Assembly: GCA_001595915.1 (NCBI GenBank)
Contig: LSSG01000084.1
Location: 1 to 48,309, forward strand
Direction of reading: 5' to 3'
Source: Thermoplasmatales archaeon SG8-52-3
GTDB lineage: Archaea; Thermoplasmatota; E2; DHVEG-1
Length of the DNA stretch: 48,309 bases
How positions within the stretch are numbered: position 1 is the first letter of the stretch; every line of letters starts with the position of its first letter. A program made the translations under genes and the position numbers. Positions 9,488 through 20,155 of this stretch are shown one piece after another. The notes under the pieces were generated by a model that ran no database searches, had not been told where the DNA came from, and worked only from the letters and a program-made list of their open reading frames with translations.

Positions 9488-12343
9488 TTACTTAACTACT
9501 ATATTAACCTCATTTTTACCTTTTACGGCTATCCAAGGTATCTCAATTTCAGCATATCCTCTACGGGGAATAGTAATATCCTCTACTTTATTCTTTTCCT
9601 CCCCATTTACATATAAAATAATAGAAACATTATTTGCAGATACATTTCCAATATTATTAATTCTAAAAATTGTATTAACTCTATCTCCTTTTCTGAAATA
9701 ATGTGGCCAACTGAATGCGCCTAAAATTTTAAGTTCCAAATTTGCTTCTTTTATAGTTGTAACAGTTGATAACTCAGCTTTCTTCTTTTTATTGATAGGC
9801 TTTACTGTAATTTTTACCTCTGCCCAATCGTCTTTTTTAATATAATCAGTAGTTTTAACAGTCATATCAATAGATTTTGTTTGTCTTGGTTCTAAATTTA
9901 TGGTTTTAGAATCAACTGTGACTTCCCATCTATTAGAAGATGAATTTACTTCTTCTGCATTTATTTCATATGTTTGTTTTAATTTAGTTGGATTTATTAT
10001 ATTTAATTCAAATTCAGCTTTTTCTTCTGGATTAATTTCCTTTATTCTTTCAATACAAACGATTTCTACGTATTTCTTTCTGAGGAAATATATTAGAATT
10101 ATCAAAAATAATAAAATTACAAATAATACAATAAATAATAAGAAGGGAGCGCCATAATCCCCTAGAGATTCGCTCAGACCAATATCTTCTGAAACAGATT
10201 CAAAATAATTATATAATTGTTCTAAAGCATTTGGACCAATAACTGTTGTTATTACCCTTATTGTCCATATTTTTTCTTTATCATGGTCTATACTTTCTAA
10301 TGATGTAATATTTAGTTCTAATATATCAAAACAAAGTTCAGAATCTTCGGGAACAAATACTTTTACATTAAATTTAGTTGTATTTCCATTTTGAACTTCG
10401 ACTGTTTTAGGGTCTATTTCAACCTTCCAGCCATGTTCTGAGATAGCTTCGAATTTATATTTATCATTCCAGAAGCCTGTATTTTTATTTGTAATTTTAA
10501 ATTTATAAATTCCACTTGTTCCATGTTTTATTTCTTTATCAGCAGGAATCCTAATATCGATGTAATAGTCAACTGCATCATCAGATACATCAACATCTGC
10601 TTTTTCACTGACAAAACCAGTTTTTCCAGTAACATTAAAGAAAAGATCTATTTTATCTGTATCATATGCTGATGAAACGTTGTTTGTAGAGTTAACAAAA
10701 ACAAATATTTTCTCACTACTATTTTCTTTTATTTGAATTGTTTTTGGATATTCAATACTCCAATCAGTTAAATCATCTGGATCTTCAGGAGTTACCTCAA
10801 TTTTTAAGTTATCTTCTTTATATCTGCTAAAAATATCTAATTCAAACTTTGCACTTCCCCCTGGAATAACTTTTTTATCCTCCAGCTTATTTATTTGAAT
10901 ATTATCTGTTTCTGAAAACTTGAAGATAAGTGATGATGGAAAGTCTTCCGAATCACATAGAAGTTTAGCATTTCTTAAAGGATAAATTAAAGGTTTACCA
11001 CTTGTTGTAACAATTAATTTTAATTTATGACCATTCCATATCTCTTTATCGCTTAAATCAAACTCAAAAATTGTAGGATTATATGGGCCACCAGATAATA
11101 ACTCAAGCACATTTGTACGAGGAATCTTTTGCTCAACTGAAGCAATAACATTTTCGTCATCATAAATAGATGCATTAACAGTAATCTTCCTAAGAATTGC
11201 GACTTTTGGATAATAAACAAATAATTCTGCTGTGGCATTTTTTATTAATTTATTTCTAGAAAACGCAATATCACCCCATTGCTGAGGATCTGATGATAAT
11301 GTGAATGTTGATTTTGCTTCTCCTTTAGGTTTATCTAAACTAAGAGTATTTTCACCTGTAAGATAATATGTAACTAACGTTTTATCCTCTTCTTCCGGTG
11401 GGACAATATTTAATTGGATATATGCAAGCCATGATGTAAACCATAATAGCCATTCCTCTGAATTAATCTCAGGTTCATAGGGATCTATAGAAAATAATCT
11501 AGTTGGCCATGTGAAAGCACTACCATTGGGTATCTCTTCCTCCATGCTGACTAGACCTTCAGTATCTGAATTTTCTTCATATAAAGCATTATGGAAATAA
11601 AGTTTTAGAGTTTCTTCTGAAGATATTGGAAATGTTACTGAAGATGGATAGTCCTCAGAATTATATACAAATGAAGTAGAAGAAAATGAATTTCCTAAAC
11701 TTCCAAATTCTTCTGGAGTTACACCAAATTCCTCTGCAGTACCTAATATCTGCATTATAACATCACCAAACGCAACTAAATCTTCGTTTGCACTTTTATT
11801 TAAAAAATCTGCAACTTTTTGAGCTCGTGTTAGTAATTTATCTTCATATCTTTTTTCAATAATATTTCCAATAGGTTTACCACTCTGAATTATTTCAACT
11901 GTAAATATTAAAATGTCTCCATAACTTAGATTATATTCTAAGTCTTCTATTGTAACATTGAATTTCTGTACAGTCTCGCCAAATAATTCAGGTACAATAT
12001 TTATAGAAGTATTTTTTATTTTTACTGGTAAAATTAGATTTTCATTATACGAATAAATAGATATCTGTAAATCATCCTTCCATTTTGTCTGCGTTGATAT
12101 AGTTGTGGATAGATAAAGGTCAAATTTTATATCTCCATTAATTTCTAATGATTCATTACCTTTATATGAATACCATCCTGCTGTAGCATATGGATGTAAA
12201 CCTGTTATCAATAAAAGAAGTTCTTCAAAACCTTCTTCATCATCGGCATTTACAGATTCAGTAGATATAATAAAAAGCGATAATGAGCTAGCAATTAACA
12301 TAAATGCTATTAGAGTTGCTCTGAATTTTATGTTAAATTGCAT
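9488..12343 (-). CDS. large membrane-anchored surface protein with Ig-like/NEW3/CARDB-type domains
   Basis: signal peptide, beta-rich repeats, TM FLLFIVLFVILLFLIILIYFL, C-terminal CARDB-like module. Confidence 0.75.
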   Translation of the reverse strand: MQFNIKFRATLIAFMLIASSLSLFIISTESVNADDEEGFEELLLLITGLHPYATAGWYSYKGNESLEINGDIKFDLYLSTTISTQTKWKDDLQISIYSYNENLILPVKIKNTSINIVPELFGETVQKFNVTIEDLEYNLSYGDILIFTVEIIQSGKPIGNIIEKRYEDKLLTRAQKVADFLNKSANEDLVAFGDVIMQILGTAEEFGVTPEEFGSLGNSFSSTSFVYNSEDYPSSVTFPISSEETLKLYFHNALYEENSDTEGLVSMEEEIPNGSAFTWPTRLFSIDPYEPEINSEEWLLWFTSWLAYIQLNIVPPEEEDKTLVTYYLTGENTLSLDKPKGEAKSTFTLSSDPQQWGDIAFSRNKLIKNATAELFVYYPKVAILRKITVNASIYDDENVIASVEQKIPRTNVLELLSGGPYNPTIFEFDLSDKEIWNGHKLKLIVTTSGKPLIYPLRNAKLLCDSEDFPSSLIFKFSETDNIQINKLEDKKVIPGGSAKFELDIFSRYKEDNLKIEVTPEDPDDLTDWSIEYPKTIQIKENSSEKIFVFVNSTNNVSSAYDTDKIDLFFNVTGKTGFVSEKADVDVSDDAVDYYIDIRIPADKEIKHGTSGIYKFKITNKNTGFWNDKYKFEAISEHGWKVEIDPKTVEVQNGNTTKFNVKVFVPEDSELCFDILELNITSLESIDHDKEKIWTIRVITTVIGPNALEQLYNYFESVSEDIGLSESLGDYGAPFLLFIVLFVILLFLIILIYFLRKKYVEIVCIERIKEINPEEKAEFELNIINPTKLKQTYEINAEEVNSSSNRWEVTVDSKTINLEPRQTKSIDMTVKTTDYIKKDDWAEVKITVKPINKKKKAELSTVTTIKEANLELKILGAFSWPHYFRKGDRVNTIFRINNIGNVSANNVSIILYVNGEEKNKVEDITIPRRGYAEIEIPWIAVKGKNEVNIVVK

Positions 12344-12614
12344 TCTATTATCTCACCTTAATACTTAAGTTGGCACTATTTATATATAAATTTTTGTTTA
12401 CAATAGTTACCATTTTTATTCATCAATCCCTTTCTCAACTATTTAAATAATATAATTTGTATTTAATAAATATTTTGATAATTTTTTAATTATAAGTATA
12501 AAAATATGAAGAATTTTATGAAAGATAACAAAAAATATACATTTAAAATAAAACAAACATTTATTATTGAATAATACATCTTAGAAAAAAGCACTCTAAA
12601 TATCTAGGTGGTAA

Positions 12615-13778
12615 ATGAGGAGAAATATCCCCCCAAAAACTAAAATAAACTGTATAAATATCCTTATTACACTTTTATTAATTGTGACAATTAATATAAT
12701 TATGACAGATAATATAAATGCTGCAGAAGGGGAAACATTAGAAATAATTGCACCTGATGAAGTTAATGAAGAAGAATTTTTTTCAATAAGTGTAATGGAT
12801 CCTGAAATTTTGGAAGATTCGCCTTGGCTAATAGATGTTGAGATTGAATTTAACGGACAATTTTATCAAATTAATGATACTGCTGAAGTATTAATTGAAG
12901 CTCCTCAGGTAAATCAAGATACAAATTATATGATAATAGCATCAAAGGAAGGATATAACCCATCAAATAAAACAATACTTATCCTAGATACAGAATTATA
13001 CTCTTTAGTAATTTCTCATGATGATTATGTAGTTGATGCAGGTGAACGATTTTCTATTACTGTAACTAAAAATGATAAAAATGGAGATCCTGTAGAAGGT
13101 GTTATAATTGCAATACAAAGTTTTGGACAATCCTCGTATACTGATGATAATGGACGTGCATGGTTAACTGCTCCTGAAGATAGAGATAAAATTACTATAA
13201 TTGCTTCCAAGGATGGTTATTTAAACGGACTAGTACAAATGGAAGTAAATATACCTCCAACTTTACTTGATTTAATAATTCGGAATAGGTATTTTACAAT
13301 TCTTATAGGAACAATAATTTTGATTTGTGCAATTTTGTTTGTAAATCTTAAGCAAAAACTATCAGTTAATGCTAGAGCAAAAGAAATATCCAAAGAAAAA
13401 AGTGATGAAAAATATAAAGATAAACGAAGTATAGATAAAACAGAAAAAAAGTCTGAGAGTTATTATTATGACAAGGATACAATTAGAATTCAACCAAATA
13501 ATGAGTCAAAGATTGAAGAAATTAGGATTTCAAGGCCTATGAAGGAAAAAGAAGTAGTTCCAGTTGTTGCTGAAGAAGATAAGACTGAAAAAATAATCAA
13601 GAAAAAAGAAATTCAAAAGCGTGACTATGATTGGTTTGAAGGAACAGAAGATATTAGATATGAAATTGATAAATTGACTGGAGAGGTCGATGAAGAAAGA
13701 CTTGATAAATGGTTTGAGGGAGTAGATCATCATAAAGATAAAATATTTAAAAAAATGAAGAAAAAAGATAAAAAATAA
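12615..13778 (+). CDS. single-pass membrane protein with extracellular carboxypeptidase-regulatory-like domain and charged cytoplasmic tail
   Basis: signal peptide, GDPVEGVIIAIQSFGQSSYTDDNGRAWLTAPE, TM FTILIGTIILICAILFV, K/E-rich tail. Confidence 0.65.
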   Translation: MRRNIPPKTKINCINILITLLLIVTINIIMTDNINAAEGETLEIIAPDEVNEEEFFSISVMDPEILEDSPWLIDVEIEFNGQFYQINDTAEVLIEAPQVNQDTNYMIIASKEGYNPSNKTILILDTELYSLVISHDDYVVDAGERFSITVTKNDKNGDPVEGVIIAIQSFGQSSYTDDNGRAWLTAPEDRDKITIIASKDGYLNGLVQMEVNIPPTLLDLIIRNRYFTILIGTIILICAILFVNLKQKLSVNARAKEISKEKSDEKYKDKRSIDKTEKKSESYYYDKDTIRIQPNNESKIEEIRISRPMKEKEVVPVVAEEDKTEKIIKKKEIQKRDYDWFEGTEDIRYEIDKLTGEVDEERLDKWFEGVDHHKDKIFKKMKKKDKK

Positions 13779-13819
13779 ATTTTTTATTTGAGTAGTTTTT
13801 AAATATTGTTTATTAATTA

Positions 13820-14335
13820 ATGGAAAATAGAATGGCAAAGGAAAATAAGTTAATTAAGGAATTTTATGAACTAAAGGTTGATCAATTAATGGATAAAAGA
13901 GTATGGGATCTTCCATTAATTGAGGAAAATGAGGATATTCATCATGTTTTATCAATTCTTGGGGCTAGAAATCATATTTGGGTTATAAAAAATAAAGAAA
14001 ATAAAGAGCTTATTGGTGTTATAACAGAACATGATGTATTATCAATTCTTGCACCAAAACATTTTCCATCTTATGTTTTTGGAATGCCTGATGTTAGATC
14101 AATTCAGCATGGTACTGCAAATACAGCTGGAGAAGTTATGGCAAGTAAGATAATTATGTGTGATCCTAATGAAAAAATAATTGATGCTCTAATGAGAATG
14201 GTAAAATTCAAGCTCCGAAGATTACCTGTTGTAAAAGATAAAATAATTGTTGGTGAACTTACACTTCATCAGTTAATTAGGAAATATTATAGTGCAACAC
14301 AATATCATCCAATTCTGAATGATGGAGAAGGTTGA
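13820..14335 (+). CDS. CBS-domain protein
   Basis: two CBS-like segments (VMASKIIMCDPNEKIIDALMRMVKFKLRRLPVV). Confidence 0.85.
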   Translation: MENRMAKENKLIKEFYELKVDQLMDKRVWDLPLIEENEDIHHVLSILGARNHIWVIKNKENKELIGVITEHDVLSILAPKHFPSYVFGMPDVRSIQHGTANTAGEVMASKIIMCDPNEKIIDALMRMVKFKLRRLPVVKDKIIVGELTLHQLIRKYYSATQYHPILNDGEG

Positions 14336-15573
14336 TAGTTACGGAAGAATTTTTCAATGTATTATTATTGATAGCAATAGCTCTTATTTTTGCTAGAGTC
14401 TTAGGGTATTTATTTCATAAATTTAAGCAGCCTGCTGTAATTGGTGAAATTATTGCTGGAATACTTTTAAGTGGTTTAGGAGTATTTGTTCTTTCAAATC
14501 AAAATTATATTCTTTTTAATTATACAATTTCTATACCAAATATAAATGAACTTTTTAAATCACCACAATTTATATTTTTTGCTGAAATTGGAATTTTATT
14601 TTTGCTATTTATATCTGGACTAGAAACAAGTATATCAAAATTGAAAAAGACAGAAAAGGCATCATTATATGTAGCTATTGGAGGTGTAATATTACCTTTA
14701 TTTTTAGGATTTTTATCAGGAATTTTTTTTGGTTACTCATTTACTGAAAGTGTAATAATAGGTTTGATTCTTACAGCAACATCTGTTGGAGTTACTGTTA
14801 GATCATTAATGGATTTAAATGTTTTAGATACAGAAGTTGGTGCAACTATACTTAGTAGCGCAGTATTTGATGATATCATTGGAATCATACTTCTAACATT
14901 TGCTATGGGAATTGGTTCTTTAATGGATGCTGTATGGATTGGTATAAAAATAGCAATTTTCTTTTTTATTTTTCTTTACATAGGATTAAAAATTATAGAT
15001 AAAATTTTATTACTTGGTGAAAAATTACTGCTTCCTAAATCTTTTCTTAGTATAACAATTGCAATTCTTATATTATATTCTTTTTTTGCTTATGAATCTG
15101 GTATATCTGGAATAATAGGTGCATTTGTTGCCGGTGCTATTATTGGTCAAAATGTTAGGTCAAAAAATATAATTGATGATATAAAGGCTATTGGCTATGG
15201 GTTTTTTATTCCGATTTTCTTTGTTTATGTTGGGGCAAGTTTATGGAATGGTGGAGATATTGAAATATCATCATTTACTTCAATTTTTTTATTTATAATC
15301 ATAATTATTTTTATGAGTATTATTGGAAAGATACTTGGATGTGGAATTGGAGCAAAACTAGCTGGTATGAGCAAAATAGAGTCCTTACAAGTAGGTGTTG
15401 GAATGATTCCTAGAATGGAACTTGCGTTAATAATTGCTACAACAGCACAATCTCATAATATTTTAATAGGTAATGTTGCTCATATAATTTTATTGACTAC
15501 AATAATACTTACTATTGCAACATCACTAATCGCTCCATTTTTGATAAAAGCTACCTTTAAAAATAATGATTAA
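14332..15573 (+). CDS. CPA2/Kef-type cation:proton antiporter
   Basis: multi-TM; QPAVIGEIIAGILLSGLG; TTG start overlapping upstream stop by 4 nt. Confidence 0.9.
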   Translation: MIVTEEFFNVLLLIAIALIFARVLGYLFHKFKQPAVIGEIIAGILLSGLGVFVLSNQNYILFNYTISIPNINELFKSPQFIFFAEIGILFLLFISGLETSISKLKKTEKASLYVAIGGVILPLFLGFLSGIFFGYSFTESVIIGLILTATSVGVTVRSLMDLNVLDTEVGATILSSAVFDDIIGIILLTFAMGIGSLMDAVWIGIKIAIFFFIFLYIGLKIIDKILLLGEKLLLPKSFLSITIAILILYSFFAYESGISGIIGAFVAGAIIGQNVRSKNIIDDIKAIGYGFFIPIFFVYVGASLWNGGDIEISSFTSIFLFIIIIIFMSIIGKILGCGIGAKLAGMSKIESLQVGVGMIPRMELALIIATTAQSHNILIGNVAHIILLTTIILTIATSLIAPFLIKATFKNND

Positions 15574-15585
15574 TTATCAAAAATA

Positions 15586-16593
15586 ATGAAATTTCTATTT
15601 GAATTATCAAAAGAACATAAAACAATTCCAACTGCTGAAATTATCGCATGCTTGAAATCTGAAGATATAAAATATTCAATTTTTGAATCAACTGATGATG
15701 TTTTTATTATTAAAACTCAAGCTGAAAATAAAAAATTAAAAAAAATTACAAATAGGTTATCTTACACATATTATATAGATAGATTTTTATTCTCATGCAG
15801 ACCAAGTAGTAATGAGATAAAAAAACACCCAATTAAAAATAAAATCGAAACAAATGGCTCAATAGCAGTTAGGTGTAAAAATAGATCAAAAAAAATTGAA
15901 TCTCAACAAATAATTAAATCTTTGGCTGAAATATATACTGCTGATAGAAAAGTAGAACTTGATAGTCCAGATATAGAAATTCGTAGTATTATATCTGATT
16001 CTAAAGTTTATGTTGGTCAAAAAATTTTTAAATTGAATAGAAAACAATTTGAAGAAAGAAAAGTTCAATTTCGCCCTTTTTTCTCCCCAATTTCTTTACA
16101 TCCGAAAATTGCACGTGTAATGGTAAATCTTTCTTCAATAAAAAATAATGGTATTTTACTTGATCCATTTTGCGGGACTGGTGGAATACTTATTGAAGCA
16201 GGAATTATTGGAATAAAGATAATTGGTAGTGATATTGAACAGAAAATGATTGATGGATGTAAAAAAAATCTTGAATATTACAACATTAAAAATTATCAAT
16301 TGTATAATTTAGACATTGGAGATATTGGTAAAAAGATCAATAAAGTTGATGCTATCGTTACTGATATGCCTTATGGAAAATCAACAACGACTAAAGGTGA
16401 AAATATTACTATACTTTACGAAAGGGCTTTTAAAAATATTTCAAATTTATTAAAAGAAAATGGAAAAGCTGTAATTGGACTTTCTAATAAAGATTTCATA
16501 ACTATTGGAGAAAAATTTTTATCAATTGTAGAAAAACATGAATTTAGGGCACATAGAAGTCTTACTCGTCATTTTATTGTTTATCAGAAATGA
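15586..16593 (+). CDS. trmG10: THUMP-domain tRNA (guanine10-N2)-methyltransferase-like
   Basis: SAM motif LLDPFCGTGGILIEA and catalytic DMPYGKS; N-terminal THUMP-like region. Confidence 0.88.
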   Translation: MKFLFELSKEHKTIPTAEIIACLKSEDIKYSIFESTDDVFIIKTQAENKKLKKITNRLSYTYYIDRFLFSCRPSSNEIKKHPIKNKIETNGSIAVRCKNRSKKIESQQIIKSLAEIYTADRKVELDSPDIEIRSIISDSKVYVGQKIFKLNRKQFEERKVQFRPFFSPISLHPKIARVMVNLSSIKNNGILLDPFCGTGGILIEAGIIGIKIIGSDIEQKMIDGCKKNLEYYNIKNYQLYNLDIGDIGKKINKVDAIVTDMPYGKSTTTKGENITILYERAFKNISNLLKENGKAVIGLSNKDFITIGEKFLSIVEKHEFRAHRSLTRHFIVYQK

Positions 16594-16631
16594 CCACAAT
16601 GCTTTTACAATAAATTAATATCTCTATTTTA

Positions 16632-17552
16632 ATGACGCAGCTGAAAATTATTTTCCTTGGAACTAGTGGAAGTTGGCCTACAATAAAAAGAAGTGCACCA
16701 GCTATTGCAATAAAAAGAAAAGGTGAGGTCATTCTTTTCGATTGTGGGGAGGGCACCCAGCGTCAACTTCAAAAATCAAAGTTAAGTTATATGCAAATTT
16801 CAAAAATTTTTATCACTCATTTTCATGGTGATCATTTTCTTGGAATACCAGGACTTATTCAAACTATGCAATTAAATGATAGAGAAATTCCATTGCATAT
16901 ATATGGTCCAAAAGGTATGAACAAACTTGTTAGTCAGTTAACCTCCTTAGGATATTTTACACCAAATTATGATATTATTTCTCATGAGATAGATGAAGGA
17001 TCAAATTTGGATTTCAATGATTACTCAATTAATGTTTTAAGAGTAAAACATGGTGTACCAACAATTGCTTATTCACTTGAAGAAAAAATGCGTCCTGGAA
17101 AATTTAATAAACCAAAGGCTCTAAAACTAGGTATTCCAGAAGGACCACTTTTTAGTAAATTACAAAGAGGAGAAACTATAACTCTTGAAAATGGTAAAAA
17201 AATAAAACCAAATATGGTTCTAGGTCCCTCAAGAAAAGGTAGAAAAATTGTAGTATCTGGTGATACACGCCCAGTCGAAAAAATGATTGATTTTGCAAAA
17301 AATGCTGATGTTTTAATTCATGAGGCAACATTTGATTCATCTTTTGAAGATATCTCAAGTGACTATGGACATTCAACTGCAAAACAAGCAGCAATAATTG
17401 CTAAAAAAGCAAATGTAGATAAATTACTTTTAACCCACTTAAGTCCAAGGTATTTAGATAGTAGTTTAATACAAAAAGAAGCAAAAGATGTTTTTAAAAA
17501 TTCATATGCTGTTAAAGATTTTCAAGAAATCGAAGTTAAAATAAAAAATTAA
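16632..17552 (+). CDS. rnz: ribonuclease Z
   Basis: FLGTSGSWPT, THFHGDHFLGIPGL, SGDTRP, HEATFD, LLTHLSPRY. Confidence 0.95.
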   Translation: MTQLKIIFLGTSGSWPTIKRSAPAIAIKRKGEVILFDCGEGTQRQLQKSKLSYMQISKIFITHFHGDHFLGIPGLIQTMQLNDREIPLHIYGPKGMNKLVSQLTSLGYFTPNYDIISHEIDEGSNLDFNDYSINVLRVKHGVPTIAYSLEEKMRPGKFNKPKALKLGIPEGPLFSKLQRGETITLENGKKIKPNMVLGPSRKGRKIVVSGDTRPVEKMIDFAKNADVLIHEATFDSSFEDISSDYGHSTAKQAAIIAKKANVDKLLLTHLSPRYLDSSLIQKEAKDVFKNSYAVKDFQEIEVKIKN

Positions 17553-17564
17553 ATGCCTTAATTT

Positions 17565-17888
17565 TTATTCATCAGGTTCTTTTTTTAAAACTGAACTTAG
17601 ACATTGGCTTAAGCTCTTTTGAGCTTCAAGTTCAAATACCATAGGTGCATCTGATGCCCATCCTCCAAAGGCTTTAATTAATTCTCTAACTTCAACATCT
17701 TTTGCAGAAGCCCAATTATCCTTTTTCATTTGTTCATTGTCAATGTATGCAAATAAGTCATTTTTATTTTCATCATCTTTTGACTTTGTTACAAAAATAT
17801 TAAATGTTGATTGGTTGCCGTCTTCATCTTGTTTATAAAAAATACAACTTTTAGAAGTAGATTGATAAATACCATATTTATGTGACAT
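17565..17888 (-). CDS. hypothetical 107-aa protein
   Basis: SD GGAGGG upstream of ATG; no recognised family. Confidence 0.7.
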   Translation of the reverse strand: MSHKYGIYQSTSKSCIFYKQDEDGNQSTFNIFVTKSKDDENKNDLFAYIDNEQMKKDNWASAKDVEVRELIKAFGGWASDAPMVFELEAQKSLSQCLSSVLKKEPDE

Positions 17889-18024
17889 CTTTTTCCCTCC
17901 ATATTTTTAAAAATTTATTTATGATATCTATTTTATGTTTTTAATAATAGCGATGTAATTTACATTTCATTTTACAAAATCATAATTTTATTAAGTAGTT
18001 CATACTATTATCTTTGGGATTTTT

Positions 18025-18510
18025 ATGGAGAATCGTCCATCTTACGATGAATATTTTATGGAAATGGCTTATGTTGTTTCAAAGAGAAGTACATGTTTGA
18101 GAAGAAAGGTTGGAGCATTGCTTGTAAAAAACAAACATATTCTAAGCACTGGTTATAATGGTGCTCCAAAAGGACTTAGTCATTGTTCAGAAGAAGGATG
18201 TCTAAGGGAAAACATGGATATTCCCTCTGGTGAAAGACATGAGCTTTGCAGGGGTCTTCATGCAGAACAAAATGCAATTATTCAAGCAGCTGTTTTTGGA
18301 GTTTCAATTAAAGATTCAATATTATATTGTACAAATACTCCATGTGTTGTTTGTGTTAAAATGTTAATAAATGCAGGTGTTAAAGAAATAATATATTCAG
18401 GTGATTATCCAGATAGTCTGGCAAAGAAAATGCTTAGTGAAAGTTCAATTATTATTAGAAACTACAATAATAAAAATCTATCTGGAATTGAAAAAATAAG
18501 AAAAATATAA
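18025..18510 (+). CDS. dCMP deaminase / ComEB-like deaminase
   Basis: LHAEQNAI and [16 protein letters not shown] zinc motifs. Confidence 0.93.
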   Translation: MENRPSYDEYFMEMAYVVSKRSTCLRRKVGALLVKNKHILSTGYNGAPKGLSHCSEEGCLRENMDIPSGERHELCRGLHAEQNAIIQAAVFGVSIKDSILYCTNTPCVVCVKMLINAGVKEIIYSGDYPDSLAKKMLSESSIIIRNYNNKNLSGIEKIRKI

Positions 18511-18544
18511 ATACTCTCGAATGAATTACAAAGGCGAGGAGAAT

Positions 18545-18925
18545 ATGAAGCGAAAGAACTCGTTTGTATTAGATGAAAAAGATGACAAAGCTGTCCAATT
18601 ATTTTCAGAACTAGGAATGCCAAAAAATCTAGCAAAAACTCTAATGTATATTTCTCAGGTTGATGAATGCAGATCTGCTGATGTAGAGCAAGGTGCTGAT
18701 CTCCGACAACCTGAAGTTAGTGTCGCTATGCAGGAAATGCGAAGAAGAGGTTGGGCAAAAAAGAGGGATCTTAAAAAGAAAGGAAAGGGTCGTCCAGTAC
18801 ACATCTACAAATTGACAAAACCATTACCTGATATACTTAAAAACTTTGAAAATGAAAAAATGAAACAAGTTGAAACAATCAAAAACGATTTATCAGAGTT
18901 GCATAACTTAATCAAAGGATACTAA
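18545..18925 (+). CDS. HTH transcriptional regulator (archaeal ArsR-like)
   Basis: winged HTH ADLRQPEVSVAMQEMRRRGW; SD GAGGAG before ATG 18545 (ORF track start 18521). Confidence 0.8.
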   Translation: MKRKNSFVLDEKDDKAVQLFSELGMPKNLAKTLMYISQVDECRSADVEQGADLRQPEVSVAMQEMRRRGWAKKRDLKKKGKGRPVHIYKLTKPLPDILKNFENEKMKQVETIKNDLSELHNLIKGY

Positions 18926-19011
18926 ATTTCAATTTTTCATCATTTATGGCATTTGTTTAACTTTTCGTTTTTTATTATAGTATATGCTCCCTTTTTTATA
19001 TCGGCGGTGTG

Positions 19012-20106
19012 ATGTTGGAAAAAAGGGTTAAAAAATTATTTGACAATATCAGTAAAAAACCTGAAGTTATCCTTATTAAAAATGATTCGATGCCTTTCAT
19101 AGATGATAATTTCTTTTATTTTACTGGATTAAATCATGGAATATTTGAAGGATCATATGTTATATTATTTCCAGATGGAAAAATTAAACTGATGGTACCT
19201 GAACTTGAAGAAGAAACAGCAAAAAAAACAAATGTAGAAATTAATGTTTATAAAAATCAAACTGAATTTAATGAAATATTAAAAAATTCAGTTTCTTCAT
19301 TTAGTAAAATTGGTTTAAATTTCAATGGGATTTCCTTTAAAAGTTTTTTAAAAATTAAAAGTTTACTCTCAGATAGTGATTTTTTTGATGTTTCACAATC
19401 AATTGATAAGATAAGACTTGTAAAAGATGAAATTGAATTAAGATATTTAAAAGAAGCTTGTAATATTGCAGATATTGTTGCAAATAAAATTCCAGAGATA
19501 GTTAAAGATGGTATGTATGAATATGAACTTGCAGCAGAAATTGATTATCTTTTGCAAAAAAATGGTGCAGATAAATCTGCTTTTGAGACAATTTCGTCTT
19601 TCGGAAAAAATTCTGCTGAACCACATTATACTCATGGAAACATAAAGTTAAAGACAGGAGATTTTGTATTATGTGATTTTGGAGCCTGTTATAAAAAATA
19701 TAATTCTGATATTACAAGAACCTTTATCTTTGATAAGGCAAGTAAAATGCAAAAGGAAATGTATGATGTTGTTTTAGAGGCACAAAGGATTGGTTTTGAT
19801 GCTATAAAATCTGGTGTAAAGGCATCAAAAGTTCATGGTTTGGTTCATTCTTACATACAAACTTCTAAATTTAAAGATCGTTTCATTCATTCAACAGGAC
19901 ATTCTCTGGGTATATCTGTACATGATAGTAATGCAAGGCTTAGTTCAAATAGCGATATCATACTTAAAGAAAATATGGTATTTACAATTGAACCAGGTGT
20001 TTATATTCCAGATTTAGGCGGTGTAAGAATTGAAGATGATGTTCTTGTAAAAAGTAAAGGAGCAGAATTTTTAACCAAATCAACTAGAGATTTTATTGAA
20101 ATATAA
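19012..20106 (+). CDS. pepQ: Xaa-Pro aminopeptidase/dipeptidase (M24)
   Basis: DFGACYKKYNSDITRTF, HSTGHSLGISVHD, FTIEPGVYIPDLGGVRIEDD. Confidence 0.93.
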   Translation: MLEKRVKKLFDNISKKPEVILIKNDSMPFIDDNFFYFTGLNHGIFEGSYVILFPDGKIKLMVPELEEETAKKTNVEINVYKNQTEFNEILKNSVSSFSKIGLNFNGISFKSFLKIKSLLSDSDFFDVSQSIDKIRLVKDEIELRYLKEACNIADIVANKIPEIVKDGMYEYELAAEIDYLLQKNGADKSAFETISSFGKNSAEPHYTHGNIKLKTGDFVLCDFGACYKKYNSDITRTFIFDKASKMQKEMYDVVLEAQRIGFDAIKSGVKASKVHGLVHSYIQTSKFKDRFIHSTGHSLGISVHDSNARLSSNSDIILKENMVFTIEPGVYIPDLGGVRIEDDVLVKSKGAEFLTKSTRDFIEI

Positions 20107-20155
20107 TTTTTTGTATCCATTACCTTTTTATTAGGTTTCTTAATATGGCTTTTGA

